Source: DASVUC01 sp038237225
GTDB taxonomy: Bacteria; Planctomycetota; Phycisphaerae; Tepidisphaerales; Tepidisphaeraceae
Direction: 5' to 3'
Assembly: GCA_038237225.1 (NCBI GenBank)
Contig: JBBRYX010000007.1
Coordinates: 1-64,000 of the forward strand
DNA: 64,000 nt
A program made the position numbers and the translations under genes. Shown here piece after piece: positions 40,973 through 50,078 of the stretch. Within the stretch, counting starts at the first letter, position 1. Each line of letters opens with the position of its first letter. The notes beneath the pieces are model-generated. The model searched no databases, was not told the origin of the DNA, and worked only from the letters and a program-made list of their open reading frames with translations.

Positions 40973-43528
40973 ATGAAGTCGAGGGATTGGCGTATGGAGT
41001 CGTTTCGCGGGTTGTTCATCTGTGGGCTGCTTGTGCTGTCGAGCCGTGCGTTCGCGTATGATTTCGTCAAGCGTTCGGCGCCGGGGAAATGGATCGAGCA
41101 GATCGTGCCTGAAGATTTGCCGGAGCCGGAGTATCCGTCGTATTTCAACGATCTGGACAAAGCGAGGCAGCAGACGTTCACGGGGCGGTATCGGCGCGCC
41201 TTGGCGTCGTTTGCCAAACTGAAAGGGGGAGATGCCGCGGAGGTGGCGATTCTTCGAGCGACCTGTCTGCACGCGATCGGTCGAACGGATGAAGCGATGA
41301 AAGAAGTGAGCGGACCGGATCCCCGCACGGAAGTGCCGCGGGCGCGGATTCAGGCTGATCTCGGTCAGTCCGATGAATCGATCCATACGCTTAGGGCGCA
41401 TCTGAAAGCGCACCCCAATTCGCTCGCCGGGCACTTCTGGCTGGGGCAGGTGAGTGAGCAGATTGGCGATCTTGACGCGGCGCGGAAGGCGTATGGGTGG
41501 TTCGTTGACGATCAGAAATTTCTCGACAAATGGCTGGCGAAGACCACGGGCCCGTTCGAGCGCGCCGAGGATGTCACGCTGATCGGTCGCGCGATCGATC
41601 GGTGGGCGGCGATCACGGGCGCGTATCAAAGCAACACGGCGCTGCATAACACGATCCTGAACATGTTCGTGAAAGCGTACGATGAGATCGATCGCTCGTA
41701 TTGGCCCGCGCACGTTGCTGCCGGCGAGTTCTATCTCGCGCACGATGATCGCAAGCAGGCCAATGGTGAATTGAAGACCGCGCTCGATGCCAATCCCAAC
41801 GATGCCCGGGCACTGGCGGCACTGGCGGAAGTCGCGCTGTCGACCTTTAACTTCGACGGCGCGGACGAACTGGTGGAGATGCTGCGGGATGTGAATCCGA
41901 CATCTTCGGCTGCCGATCTTCTCGAAGCGCGAAACCTCCTCCAGCAGCGCCGCCCGAAGGATGCTCAAAAGCCGGTGCAGCGCGTGCTCGATGGTCAGCC
42001 TGGGAATCTGGAAGCGCTGGGATTGATGGCGGCGACCTACGCGCTTCAACTTCAGGACGACCGAACAGCGGAATTGCTTAAGCAGGTGGATCGAGTCGAT
42101 CCCGACAATGCCACGGCTTACTGCGAAGTCGCCCAGCAGCTCGGGGCCATGCGCCAGTATCCGCGCGCCGTGGCGATGTATCAGAAGGCGATGGAGCGCG
42201 CGCCGTGGTGGACGGCGCCGCGTAATGGGCTTGGTCTCCTGTATACCCAGTCGGGCGATGAGGAACTTGCCCGGAGCACGCTCGATGCCGCCCACAACCT
42301 GGATCCGTTCAATCTCGCGACGACAAACTACCTTCGGCTGCTCGATGACCTGTCGAAATTCTCGCGCAGCGAAACCGATCACTTTGTTGTCTTCTACGAT
42401 CCGAACAGCGATCCGGTAATCCCCGAGTACTTCGGCGAATATCTCGAAAGCATTTACAAAGAAGTGACCGGCGAATATCGGCAGGAGCCGCCGGTGAAGA
42501 CGTACATTGAGGTCTTCCCGACGCACGAAGCTTTTTCGGTTCGGACAACGGGATCACCTTGGATCGGCACCGTCGGCGCCAGTACGGGTCGGGTGATCGC
42601 GCTGTGCGCTCCGCGTGAAGCGGGGAAGACGACGATGGGCGCGTTCAACTGGTCGCAGGTTCTGCGACATGAGTTCACTCACACGGTGACCTTGGCTGCC
42701 ACCGACAACCGGATCGCGCATTGGATGACTGAGGGGCTCGCGGTTCTGGAGGAGCGATCGCCGCTCCGCTGGGAATGGGTGCCGATGCTTTACCATGCCG
42801 TGAAGGAAAAAACGCTGTTCGGGATGGAGGACCTAACCTGGGGGTTCGTGCGTCCGAAGCGTCCGATGGATCGCCAGCTGGCGTATGCGGAGTCGTTCTG
42901 GATCTGCAAATTCATCCAGGAGGAGAACGGGCATGAGTCGATTCTGAAGCTGCTGGCTGAATTCAAGCGGGGGAAGTCGCAGGCGGAGGCGTTTCAAACG
43001 GTTCTTGGAAAAAGCCTTTCGCAGTTCCAGGGGGAATTTTTCCGCTGGACGGAAAAGCAGATTGAAGGTTGGGGCTATGATGACGAGACGACGGAAAAGG
43101 TCGCTGACCTGAAGGAAAAGGGCGAAGCCCTGGTGGAGAACGGTAATTTTCCAGAAGCGCTCGGCGCCTGGGAAGAAATCGCGAAGCTTCGCCCCGTGGA
43201 CAAGCTTCCGCACATGCGGCTCGCGGCGCTGTACCTTAAGGCCAAGCGTCCCGATGACGCGGTCAGGCAACTGGAAGCGCTTCATGCCGTGGAGTTGAAC
43301 GATAACCGATACGCGAAGCGCATTGCGCGAGTTTATCGCGGCGAGGACAAGCTGGATCCGGCGACGCGGTACGCGATGCAATCGGTTTATATTGATCCTT
43401 ATGATCTGGATGCGCACGAGCTTCTTGCGGAGTTGTACCAAGGCGCTAACAACGCGTCTGGTCTCGCTCGAGAACGGCGGGTGATCGGCCTGCTGAACAA
43501 GCTGAAAGAGCGTCAGAAACAGGAATGA
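40973..43528 (+). CDS. Exported TPR protein with gluzincin (peptidase MA-like) domain
   Basis: About 851 residues with a signal peptide (SFRGLFICGLLVLSSRAFA). Residues ~60-470 are tetratricopeptide repeats, for example AHPNSLAGHFWLGQVSEQ. The peptidase part follows: a zinc motif RHEFTHTVTL (HExxH near residue 566), and HWMTEGLAVLEE provides the third glutamate ligand. TPR-like helices resume at the C-terminus (EALGAWEEIAKLRP). It probably acts in the periplasm; substrate unknown. The start could also be ATG 40994. The very long upstream frame is antisense to gdhA. Confidence 0.85.
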   Translation: MKSRDWRMESFRGLFICGLLVLSSRAFAYDFVKRSAPGKWIEQIVPEDLPEPEYPSYFNDLDKARQQTFTGRYRRALASFAKLKGGDAAEVAILRATCLHAIGRTDEAMKEVSGPDPRTEVPRARIQADLGQSDESIHTLRAHLKAHPNSLAGHFWLGQVSEQIGDLDAARKAYGWFVDDQKFLDKWLAKTTGPFERAEDVTLIGRAIDRWAAITGAYQSNTALHNTILNMFVKAYDEIDRSYWPAHVAAGEFYLAHDDRKQANGELKTALDANPNDARALAALAEVALSTFNFDGADELVEMLRDVNPTSSAADLLEARNLLQQRRPKDAQKPVQRVLDGQPGNLEALGLMAATYALQLQDDRTAELLKQVDRVDPDNATAYCEVAQQLGAMRQYPRAVAMYQKAMERAPWWTAPRNGLGLLYTQSGDEELARSTLDAAHNLDPFNLATTNYLRLLDDLSKFSRSETDHFVVFYDPNSDPVIPEYFGEYLESIYKEVTGEYRQEPPVKTYIEVFPTHEAFSVRTTGSPWIGTVGASTGRVIALCAPREAGKTTMGAFNWSQVLRHEFTHTVTLAATDNRIAHWMTEGLAVLEERSPLRWEWVPMLYHAVKEKTLFGMEDLTWGFVRPKRPMDRQLAYAESFWICKFIQEENGHESILKLLAEFKRGKSQAEAFQTVLGKSLSQFQGEFFRWTEKQIEGWGYDDETTEKVADLKEKGEALVENGNFPEALGAWEEIAKLRPVDKLPHMRLAALYLKAKRPDDAVRQLEALHAVELNDNRYAKRIARVYRGEDKLDPATRYAMQSVYIDPYDLDAHELLAELYQGANNASGLARERRVIGLLNKLKERQKQE

Positions 43529-43540
43529 TGGAAGAGCTCA

Positions 43541-43700
43541 GAGGTTGTGACCTTTTCAACAGTAGCATGGGCGTCTCGCCCATGTTCTTCAGAAAAACAT
43601 CGGCGAGACGCCCATGCTCCTAAAAATTCACACCCTCTCAGTCGAGTCGCATCTTGTCCCGTGTTGACGACGCCGGACACGGGCAGGATGCCCGTGCTAC
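43541..43700. repeat. Family A palindromes, one with conserved flanks plus a second unit
   Basis: TTGTGACCTTTTC, AGTAGCATGGGCGTCTCGCC, its inverted partner, then AAAAATTCACACCCTCTCAG match the unit at 13896-13992. A second palindrome, TCCCGTGTTG with CGGGCAGGATGCCCGTGCTAC-like end, follows directly. Confidence 0.85.
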
Positions 43701-43708
43701 AGAAGAGA

Positions 43709-43996
43709 ATGACTAAAATCGACGCTCTCACGATCTCCGCGTTCCAGAAGCACATCTCTAAGCGCTACGAAAAACCCGATCGGGAGCGTGGCTGGCCGAA
43801 GACATTCGCTTACTTCATCGAGGAAGTCGGCGAACTCGCGACTGCCCTGACCTCGGACGACAAAGCCAACCTCGAGGAGGAATTTGCGGACGTCGTTGCC
43901 TGGCTTTGCACGCTCGCCAACATCAGCGACGTCGATCTCGCCAAAGCGATCACTGAAAAATATTTGAACGAAAGTCCTCCCAAGGGTCACAAATGA
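43709..43996 (+). CDS. MazG-like nucleotide pyrophosphohydrolase
   Basis: 95 residues. The all-alpha NTP pyrophosphatase signature is seen: YFIEEVGELATAL (EExxE) and LEEEFADVVAWLC (ExxD), which bind magnesium. Such proteins hydrolyse (d)NTPs to monophosphates, often non-canonical ones. The start is after the repeat region; ATG 43709 gives a compact domain. It may be co-transcribed with the ABC exporter locus that follows. Confidence 0.87.
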   Translation: MTKIDALTISAFQKHISKRYEKPDRERGWPKTFAYFIEEVGELATALTSDDKANLEEEFADVVAWLCTLANISDVDLAKAITEKYLNESPPKGHK

Positions 43997-44084
43997 GCTA
44001 AAAATGCAGTCACGTTGCACGTCTTCGCGTTTCGAACCGCATTTGTCTTGTCCGCATCCATCGCCGGGCGTAAATTCATCAGTG

Positions 44085-46640
44085 ATGCGGTTTGTTGTCG
44101 CGGGATTGATTACCCTTCTAGCTTGTTCCACGGTTTCGTTCGGCCAAATTAAAGGCGAGGTTGAAAGCATTGGCTTCGGCTCGATCTATCGTTCCAATTG
44201 CTGGACGCCGATGGTGGTGCGGGTTCATGCGGAAAAATCCGGCGTCTATCAGATCCGGGTGAAGCAGGATGATCTTGACCGTGATCTGCCGGAGTTTACC
44301 GAAACCGTGTCGCTGACCGGGTCTGATGAGGGAAACAATCAGCCGCAGCGGTTCTGGACTTACTTCATCCCCCAGCCGACGGAAGGCGGTCTGACCGATA
44401 TCAACCGCGGCGGTACTCTTCGCGAGCTTCAAGAGCAACTGCGCGTTTTTATCTGTGATGAGAAGGGAAAGGAGCTGGCCCAGCTCCCGGTAACGAATCA
44501 GATCAACAATCTGGAAAGTTTTCCCGCTGGGGCGACGAGCCTTGTTCGGGGCAATCGCCTGGTCGTCGCAGTGCTGGAGTCTGGGCAACCCGCGTGGAGC
44601 GACTACAAGCAATCGATCGGGACGATGGAGGATGTCGTCATGATGGGCGTTCGGCCGGGCGAGTTGCCTGAAGACGTGCGGGGCTATCAGGCGGTGGATG
44701 TGGTGCTCTGGCTGCGGGCGCCGGCGCTGGATCCGGCAAAACCTTCGGATGAAAGGCGGTATCGGGCGATCCAGCAGTTCGTCCGGCAGGGGGGTAAGCT
44801 GGTGATCTGTCAGCCGGCGCAGCGAGAGGCGGTTGATCCTTGGGGTGAAATGCTGCCGGTGAATATTCAGGAGATGGTCGATCGCACCGACACGCAGCCG
44901 CTGTTTTCTCTCGCGATGCGGGAAGGGGAGGTTGTTTCGGAATCGACGCTCGGCAAAAGATCGCTGGAAGATCGCAACACGTGGCGATCTGTCCAGGGCC
45001 CATTCAAAGTCGCGAGGGCGGACGCCAAACCTGGCACGCTGGTCGATACCGTTATTCGCTGGGAGTCGAGCAAGCCGAACGACGTCTCGCCGTACATCGT
45101 TCGTCAGCCGTTTGGGGCGGGTTGCGTGACATGGGTCGCGCAGGATCTATCGGATCCCGGTTTTTCGCGGGTCGGCGGAAAGATCGGGACGTTGCCGGGC
45201 TGGCCGCACATCTGGGACCACGTCTTTGACTGGAAGAACGACACGCTCATCACCACAAACGAAACGAGCGAGCAACAGAGGGAACCTTACAAGACCAATG
45301 CACGAAAAGATCTGGGGGGCGCGCTGGATGGCTTGATGGAGCTGAATTCCAAGAGCCGCACGCTCGTGCTCATCGCGGTGTTGTTTTTTATTGCTTACTG
45401 GCTGGTTGCCGGGCCAGGCGTTTATTTCTTCTTGAGCGCGAAAGGCCGATCGCACATCAGCTGGTTTATGTTTGGGGCCTCCGCGATTGTCGCGACGGCT
45501 CTGACGGTGCTGGTCGTGAAACTGGTGGTGCGCGGTGATCCGGAACTGGCGCACGTGACGTTGATTCGACAAGCTGCCGGTCAACCGGCGTTCGTGATGA
45601 GCCGGTTTGGTCTGTATATCCCGCAGGATGGGCCGCAGGAGATCGCGCTTCGGGAGACGGCGCCGGGCAATGTGAGCTTCATCTCGGCGTTTCCGCTGCA
45701 TCCGGGACAGAATCGGACGGACAATCAGTTCCCCGCGCAGCTTCCGTATGATGTGCCGATTCGCGAAGCCGCCGCGGATGCGCCGGCGGCAATCTCCATC
45801 CCGTATCGCAGCACGCTCAAGAAATTAAACGTCCAATGGGTGGGCAATTTGCCCGGCGGTTTGGACGGGAGCGCGACCCTCATCGTCAGCGAACATCGGT
45901 CTACGCTTCGCGGCAGGCTTGGCAATCGCACCGGTAAGCAGCTCAAAAACGTTTACATCGCTTTCCGCGACGTAAAGAACGAACACACCGATGAGGATCA
46001 GCTGCTGTTTCTCCCCAAGTGGGAGAAGGATCGGGTGATCGATCTTCAGAAAGAGTTCTTTGAAGAGCGGGTGAAGTTCGCCGATTCGGCTACAAATACG
46101 TTATCGGGAACGCCGGATGATCGGGTGAAGCTGCAGAACACCATTGGCGCGGCGGGCAAGGATACCGGGTGGGCGCGCTACTTTTATTCGGACCCAATGC
46201 GCGCGAAGGGGTTTGGCGATGAGATCTGGAACGACCGGGATGGCGTGCAACGTCGATCGTTTCCGATGCTTTGTCTGTTCGACCGTTTGCCGACGATGAA
46301 GAATTTTGGCAACGGCGACCGCGTTGATTTACTTCGACGCGGAGCAAGGCAATTTGATGTTTCGAACGCGGTCTGTGCCGGACAGCTCGTCGTTTGCGCG
46401 GAAGCTGAGGGGGATCAACCGCTGCCGTATCCGCTGGAAGTGAACAATAAGCGGGTCGAAGGGAAGGGAGCGCTCTTCTACCAGTTCATTCTGCCCCTGG
46501 AGCGCTCGAGAAATGCGCTGATGACCACGCAACCGTCCATCCTCGGCAGCGCGCAGGAAGAGGCTGGCCAGGCCCACGGCTTCAGCCTTGGGTCCCTAAC
46601 ATTCAACCTCACGCAGGAGAACACAAAATGGCGGCCGTAA
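44085..46640 (+). CDS. Large membrane-anchored protein of an ABC exporter operon, function unknown
   Basis: About 851 residues. A signal peptide (RFVVAGLITLLACSTVSFG) leads to a large beta-rich outside part. Two membrane helices follow at about residues 424-446 and 454-480 (TLVLIAVLFFIAYWLVAGPG and SAIVATALTVLVVKLVV), then a second soluble part of ~370 residues. Not recognised by motif. The gene overlaps the ABC ATPase gene by 13 bases, so it likely works with that transporter, like GldG or large accessory proteins of gliding-type ABC-2 systems. Confidence 0.75.
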   Translation: MRFVVAGLITLLACSTVSFGQIKGEVESIGFGSIYRSNCWTPMVVRVHAEKSGVYQIRVKQDDLDRDLPEFTETVSLTGSDEGNNQPQRFWTYFIPQPTEGGLTDINRGGTLRELQEQLRVFICDEKGKELAQLPVTNQINNLESFPAGATSLVRGNRLVVAVLESGQPAWSDYKQSIGTMEDVVMMGVRPGELPEDVRGYQAVDVVLWLRAPALDPAKPSDERRYRAIQQFVRQGGKLVICQPAQREAVDPWGEMLPVNIQEMVDRTDTQPLFSLAMREGEVVSESTLGKRSLEDRNTWRSVQGPFKVARADAKPGTLVDTVIRWESSKPNDVSPYIVRQPFGAGCVTWVAQDLSDPGFSRVGGKIGTLPGWPHIWDHVFDWKNDTLITTNETSEQQREPYKTNARKDLGGALDGLMELNSKSRTLVLIAVLFFIAYWLVAGPGVYFFLSAKGRSHISWFMFGASAIVATALTVLVVKLVVRGDPELAHVTLIRQAAGQPAFVMSRFGLYIPQDGPQEIALRETAPGNVSFISAFPLHPGQNRTDNQFPAQLPYDVPIREAAADAPAAISIPYRSTLKKLNVQWVGNLPGGLDGSATLIVSEHRSTLRGRLGNRTGKQLKNVYIAFRDVKNEHTDEDQLLFLPKWEKDRVIDLQKEFFEERVKFADSATNTLSGTPDDRVKLQNTIGAAGKDTGWARYFYSDPMRAKGFGDEIWNDRDGVQRRSFPMLCLFDRLPTMKNFGNGDRVDLLRRGARQFDVSNAVCAGQLVVCAEAEGDQPLPYPLEVNNKRVEGKGALFYQFILPLERSRNALMTTQPSILGSAQEEAGQAHGFSLGSLTFNLTQENTKWRP

Positions 46641-47563
46641 TCAAGACCGTCAACCTCACCAAGCGGTACGGGACCCTCGTTGCCCTGTCGAACCTCAACC
46701 TCGAGATCGAGGAAGGCGATTGCTTCGGTTTCATCGGGCCGAATGGCGCCGGCAAAACGACGACCATCAAGATCCTGGGCACGCTTCTTCAGCCCACCTG
46801 GGGTGAAGCCCGGATCTGCGACTTCGTTGTCGGGTATCAATCCCGCCAGATCCGCCCGTTGATTGGTTATGTCCCCGACTACTTTGGCGCGTACGAAGAC
46901 ATGGTCGTTCAGGAGTACCTTGAGTTTTTCGCCGCCGCTTACAACATCAACGGGCCGAAGCGAACGCAAATCGTCAACGACGTTCTGGAACTGACCGATC
47001 TTGGCTACAAAAAGGACGCCGACGTTGACGGGCTCTCGCGAGGAATGAAACAGCGGCTCTCGATCGCGCGGGTGCTGGTTCACGATCCGAAAGTTCTGCT
47101 GCTGGATGAACCGGCAGGCAACCTCGATCCGCGCGCTCGAATCGAAATGCGCGAGCTTTTGAAAGAGCTTCGCCGCATGGGCAAGACCATCCTCATTAGC
47201 TCGCACATTCTGCCGGAGCTGGCGGATCTCTGTAACAAGGTGGGGATTATCGAGCGCGGCGAGTTGATTTATTCGGGGCCGGTCGCGGACATTGTTAAAC
47301 GAGCAAAGTCGGGGACCGTTCTGCATGTCGGGGTAGCGCACAATCAACAACTGGCGGCGGCGCTGCTTAGCGAAGATCCGAATGTGCTCAACGTCGCGGC
47401 GAGTAACGGGTTCATGGAAGTTTCGCTCAAGGACGGGGTAGAGGATTATTCGTTCGTTCCTCAACGTCTCATTCAGAACGGGTTCAAGCTCACACTTCTG
47501 AAAGAAGAAGAAGTAAACCTGGAAACGGCGTTTATGCGGCTGACGAAGGGGCTGGTGCAGTAA
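46628..47563 (+). CDS. ABC transporter ATP-binding protein (ABC-2/NatA type)
   Basis: 311 residues. Walker A is GPNGAGKTTTIKIL, the signature is LSRGMKQRLSIAR, Walker B is VLLLDEPAGNLDP, and the switch His is in ILISSHILPEL. A C-terminal extension of ~80 residues is typical for ABC-2 exporters. It should power the permease at 47811. Overlaps the end of the previous gene. Confidence 0.95.
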   Translation: MAAVIKTVNLTKRYGTLVALSNLNLEIEEGDCFGFIGPNGAGKTTTIKILGTLLQPTWGEARICDFVVGYQSRQIRPLIGYVPDYFGAYEDMVVQEYLEFFAAAYNINGPKRTQIVNDVLELTDLGYKKDADVDGLSRGMKQRLSIARVLVHDPKVLLLDEPAGNLDPRARIEMRELLKELRRMGKTILISSHILPELADLCNKVGIIERGELIYSGPVADIVKRAKSGTVLHVGVAHNQQLAAALLSEDPNVLNVAASNGFMEVSLKDGVEDYSFVPQRLIQNGFKLTLLKEEEVNLETAFMRLTKGLVQ

Positions 47564-47623
47564 TGCCTCCCGTCTCAGGAGTGTCTCGCCAAGTTCTTCC
47601 CAGGACTGTTACCGAGGTGTCAA

Positions 47624-47794
47624 ATGACGCTGGAAAATTTAATTGATGAAGCAAAGAAATTATCACACCCCCAGAAGGCCGAGCTCCTCGATGAACTCAT
47701 CCGCCTCATCGGTCCTGAGGCCGCTGACGTTTCGTTGACCCCCGCGCAGGAGCGCGATTTGGACCAGCGAATTACGGTTCATCGAACTTCTTAA
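47624..47794 (+). CDS. Small addiction-module antitoxin-like protein, orphan
   Basis: 56 residues: the start MTLENLIDEAKKLSHPQKAE and then LLDELIRLI resemble the N-terminal helices of the addiction-module component family (PF09720), and DVSLTPAQERDLDQR the middle. The usual C-terminal part of ~15-20 residues is missing, and no toxin gene is beside it. It lies between the ABC ATPase and permease genes. Confidence 0.55.
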   Translation: MTLENLIDEAKKLSHPQKAELLDELIRLIGPEAADVSLTPAQERDLDQRITVHRTS

Positions 47795-47810
47795 TCAAAA
47801 GTAAAACCAA

Positions 47811-49946
47811 ATGCTCGGCGTAGGCGAATACTTCTGGCGACTGATTCCGGCGAATCCTATTCTGTTGCGCGTTGTGGAGACGGGAGGTAGGCGGCATCGG
47901 GATCTCTTTGTGCGCTGCGGGTATCTGGGGCTTTTGATCCTGGTTGTTTTTGTTGCGATTGTCTCGTCCGGCGGCTCGCAGACCGGGACCTCGCTCACGG
48001 CACTGGCGCAAACCTCGGCTCAACTTTTCCAGCAACTGAGCTACCTTCAGTTGGGATTAGTCGCCTTGCTGGCGCCGGTGTTCACGGCGGGGGCGATTAC
48101 GCAGGAGAAGGATTCACAGACTTACGACATCCTTCTTGCAACGCCGCTGACGAACGGGCAGATCGTTCTGGGCTCCCTTCTTTCCCGGATCTTTTTTGTG
48201 GTCGCGCTGCTTATTTCCGGAATTCCTATTTTCTCCATCACCCAGATTTTCGGCGGCGTGGCTATTCGTTCGATCGTACTTTCGTTCGCGATTGCGGCGG
48301 CGACTACGTTTGTGACGGGCGCGCTTGCGATGGCGATCGCGACGTTTAAGGTCGGCACCCGCCGGACGATTTTCAGCTTCTATCTTTTCATCGTGATCTA
48401 CCTGATCGGGGGGATCCTGCTCGACCGGGCTCCGTTCTCGCATCCCATTATCGGACAGGAGCGGGATTCCACGGGGCAGGTGGTGATGGATGCCATGGGG
48501 GCTCCCAAGGTCATTCGTGCCAAGACCAGTTGGCTCACCGGGATCAATCCGTTTCTCTCGCTGCGCGTGCTGTTTCATGAGCAGCAGTACGCGCCGCCGA
48601 GCGTCGGGTCGCTACCGCCGGAGATGAAGGGTTGGGTGAAGAGCTGGTCTCTGTCGAAGCCTGAGACGTTCTACCCATGGCTGATGATGACGTTGAGCGC
48701 GGTGATGGTGTTGCCGTCGATCCTGCTGCTGCGGCGGATGGCGCAATCGACGACCAACTTGCGGACGATTCTTTTGCAGAAGCTGCACCTGACGACCGGT
48801 GATCGGACGCGCACGCCGCGCGCGGTCTGGTCCAATCCGATCGCGTGGCGGGAAGCGAAGACCAAGGCTTCGGCGGCCCGCGCGACGATTCTGCGATTTG
48901 CGTTTATCATCGGGGGGCTTGCGGTTGCGATCGCGGTGCTTGCGCTTTTTTCGCGGGAAAAAGTTGAAGGGAAGTACATCAGCCCGACCAGCTACAACGC
49001 CAGCGCGGGCACGCTGACCGTTTATGACGGGCAATCCGCACAAACCTATCGGATCCGAAGCGATGCGAAGATATCGATCCTCCGGCCCGGTGGACCCGCG
49101 GATGCGGATATGGATGCGCTGTATGGCCGGACGGCTGTCGATACCGTCACCGTTTCTCGCCCGGGCTCATTGAACATTACGGCGCTGACGCTGAAAGATA
49201 TTCCGCGCCGGCTGGCGGAATCTGAAGCGCGTAGTTTTCTTCTCGGCGCGATTATTGTGGAGTTCGCGGTGATCCTGCTGATCGTGACTAACGCCGCGGC
49301 GAGCACGGTCACGCGGGAGAAGGAGGATGGATCGCTGGATATTCTGCTGTCGACGCCGATTACAAGCCGGTATTACATCTGGGGGAAGCTGCGGGGGCTG
49401 GTCAGTTATGTTCTGCCGCTGGTTGCCGTTCCGGTTGCGAGCGCGTTGCTTTTCATCATTTATGATTTGTGGCGCTATAACGCGTGGGGCGGTGGGTCGA
49501 ATTTCCGGTGGTTGGTTTTTCCGGAATCGATTCTCATCATGCCGCCGATGCTGGTGATCTCGGCTGCGTTTGCCAGCATTCTGGGGATGCAGATGTCGTT
49601 GCGCTGCCGAACGACAGTGCGCGCGGTGATGAGCTCCGTGGGGATCGTGCTGGGCGCGTGCGGCGGCTTGGGCTGGTGCGGATACACGATCCTTTCCGGG
49701 CACCGAACCGGCGAAATTGCACTTGTGGTTGGTGCTTTCAGCCCGTTCACCGTACTGACTGTTCTGATCGACCCGACCACCTACGGGGGCGATGCCTTTA
49801 TCCTTGGCGGCGACCCGACCACGGGGCGGCTGCTGATCCTCATCTTCAGTTGGATCGCGACGGCGGGGTACGCACTGGGCGTTTGGGCGATGTATAAGTC
49901 GATGGTAAAGAATTTCGACATGACGATCCGGAAGCAATCGCGGTAG
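47811..49946 (+). CDS. ABC-2 type transporter permease with two membrane halves
   Basis: 711 residues. The first membrane half (about residues 30-320) includes GAITQEKDSQTYDILLATPL, the cytosolic coupling motif of ABC-2 permeases. A second set begins near residue 365 with an outside beta domain (residues ~390-460). The coupling motif then recurs as TVTREKEDGSLDILLSTPI before the last helices. It therefore looks like an internally duplicated, two-unit permease that pairs with the ATPase at 46628. The exported substrate is unknown. Confidence 0.9.
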   Translation: MLGVGEYFWRLIPANPILLRVVETGGRRHRDLFVRCGYLGLLILVVFVAIVSSGGSQTGTSLTALAQTSAQLFQQLSYLQLGLVALLAPVFTAGAITQEKDSQTYDILLATPLTNGQIVLGSLLSRIFFVVALLISGIPIFSITQIFGGVAIRSIVLSFAIAAATTFVTGALAMAIATFKVGTRRTIFSFYLFIVIYLIGGILLDRAPFSHPIIGQERDSTGQVVMDAMGAPKVIRAKTSWLTGINPFLSLRVLFHEQQYAPPSVGSLPPEMKGWVKSWSLSKPETFYPWLMMTLSAVMVLPSILLLRRMAQSTTNLRTILLQKLHLTTGDRTRTPRAVWSNPIAWREAKTKASAARATILRFAFIIGGLAVAIAVLALFSREKVEGKYISPTSYNASAGTLTVYDGQSAQTYRIRSDAKISILRPGGPADADMDALYGRTAVDTVTVSRPGSLNITALTLKDIPRRLAESEARSFLLGAIIVEFAVILLIVTNAAASTVTREKEDGSLDILLSTPITSRYYIWGKLRGLVSYVLPLVAVPVASALLFIIYDLWRYNAWGGGSNFRWLVFPESILIMPPMLVISAAFASILGMQMSLRCRTTVRAVMSSVGIVLGACGGLGWCGYTILSGHRTGEIALVVGAFSPFTVLTVLIDPTTYGGDAFILGGDPTTGRLLILIFSWIATAGYALGVWAMYKSMVKNFDMTIRKQSR

Positions 49947-49986
49947 TTCCGTCAATCGTTCTGGTGATCTGTCCGGTATCGCGTGT

Positions 49987-50023
49987 TGGGGACAGTTCCG
50001 CGCGGTCGTTGGACCGCGGTCCC
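49987..50023. repeat. Short palindrome with GGGGACAGTT phrase
   Basis: GGGGACAGTTCCGCGCGGTC-GTTG-GACCGCGGTCCC forms a hairpin between convergent genes. TTGGGGACAGTTC also occurs near 30393. Confidence 0.5.
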
Positions 50024-50078
50024 ATGTGGTCCTTCGGGTGCGACCGCTACGCAAATGCGCATCCATTTAGAGCGGCTG

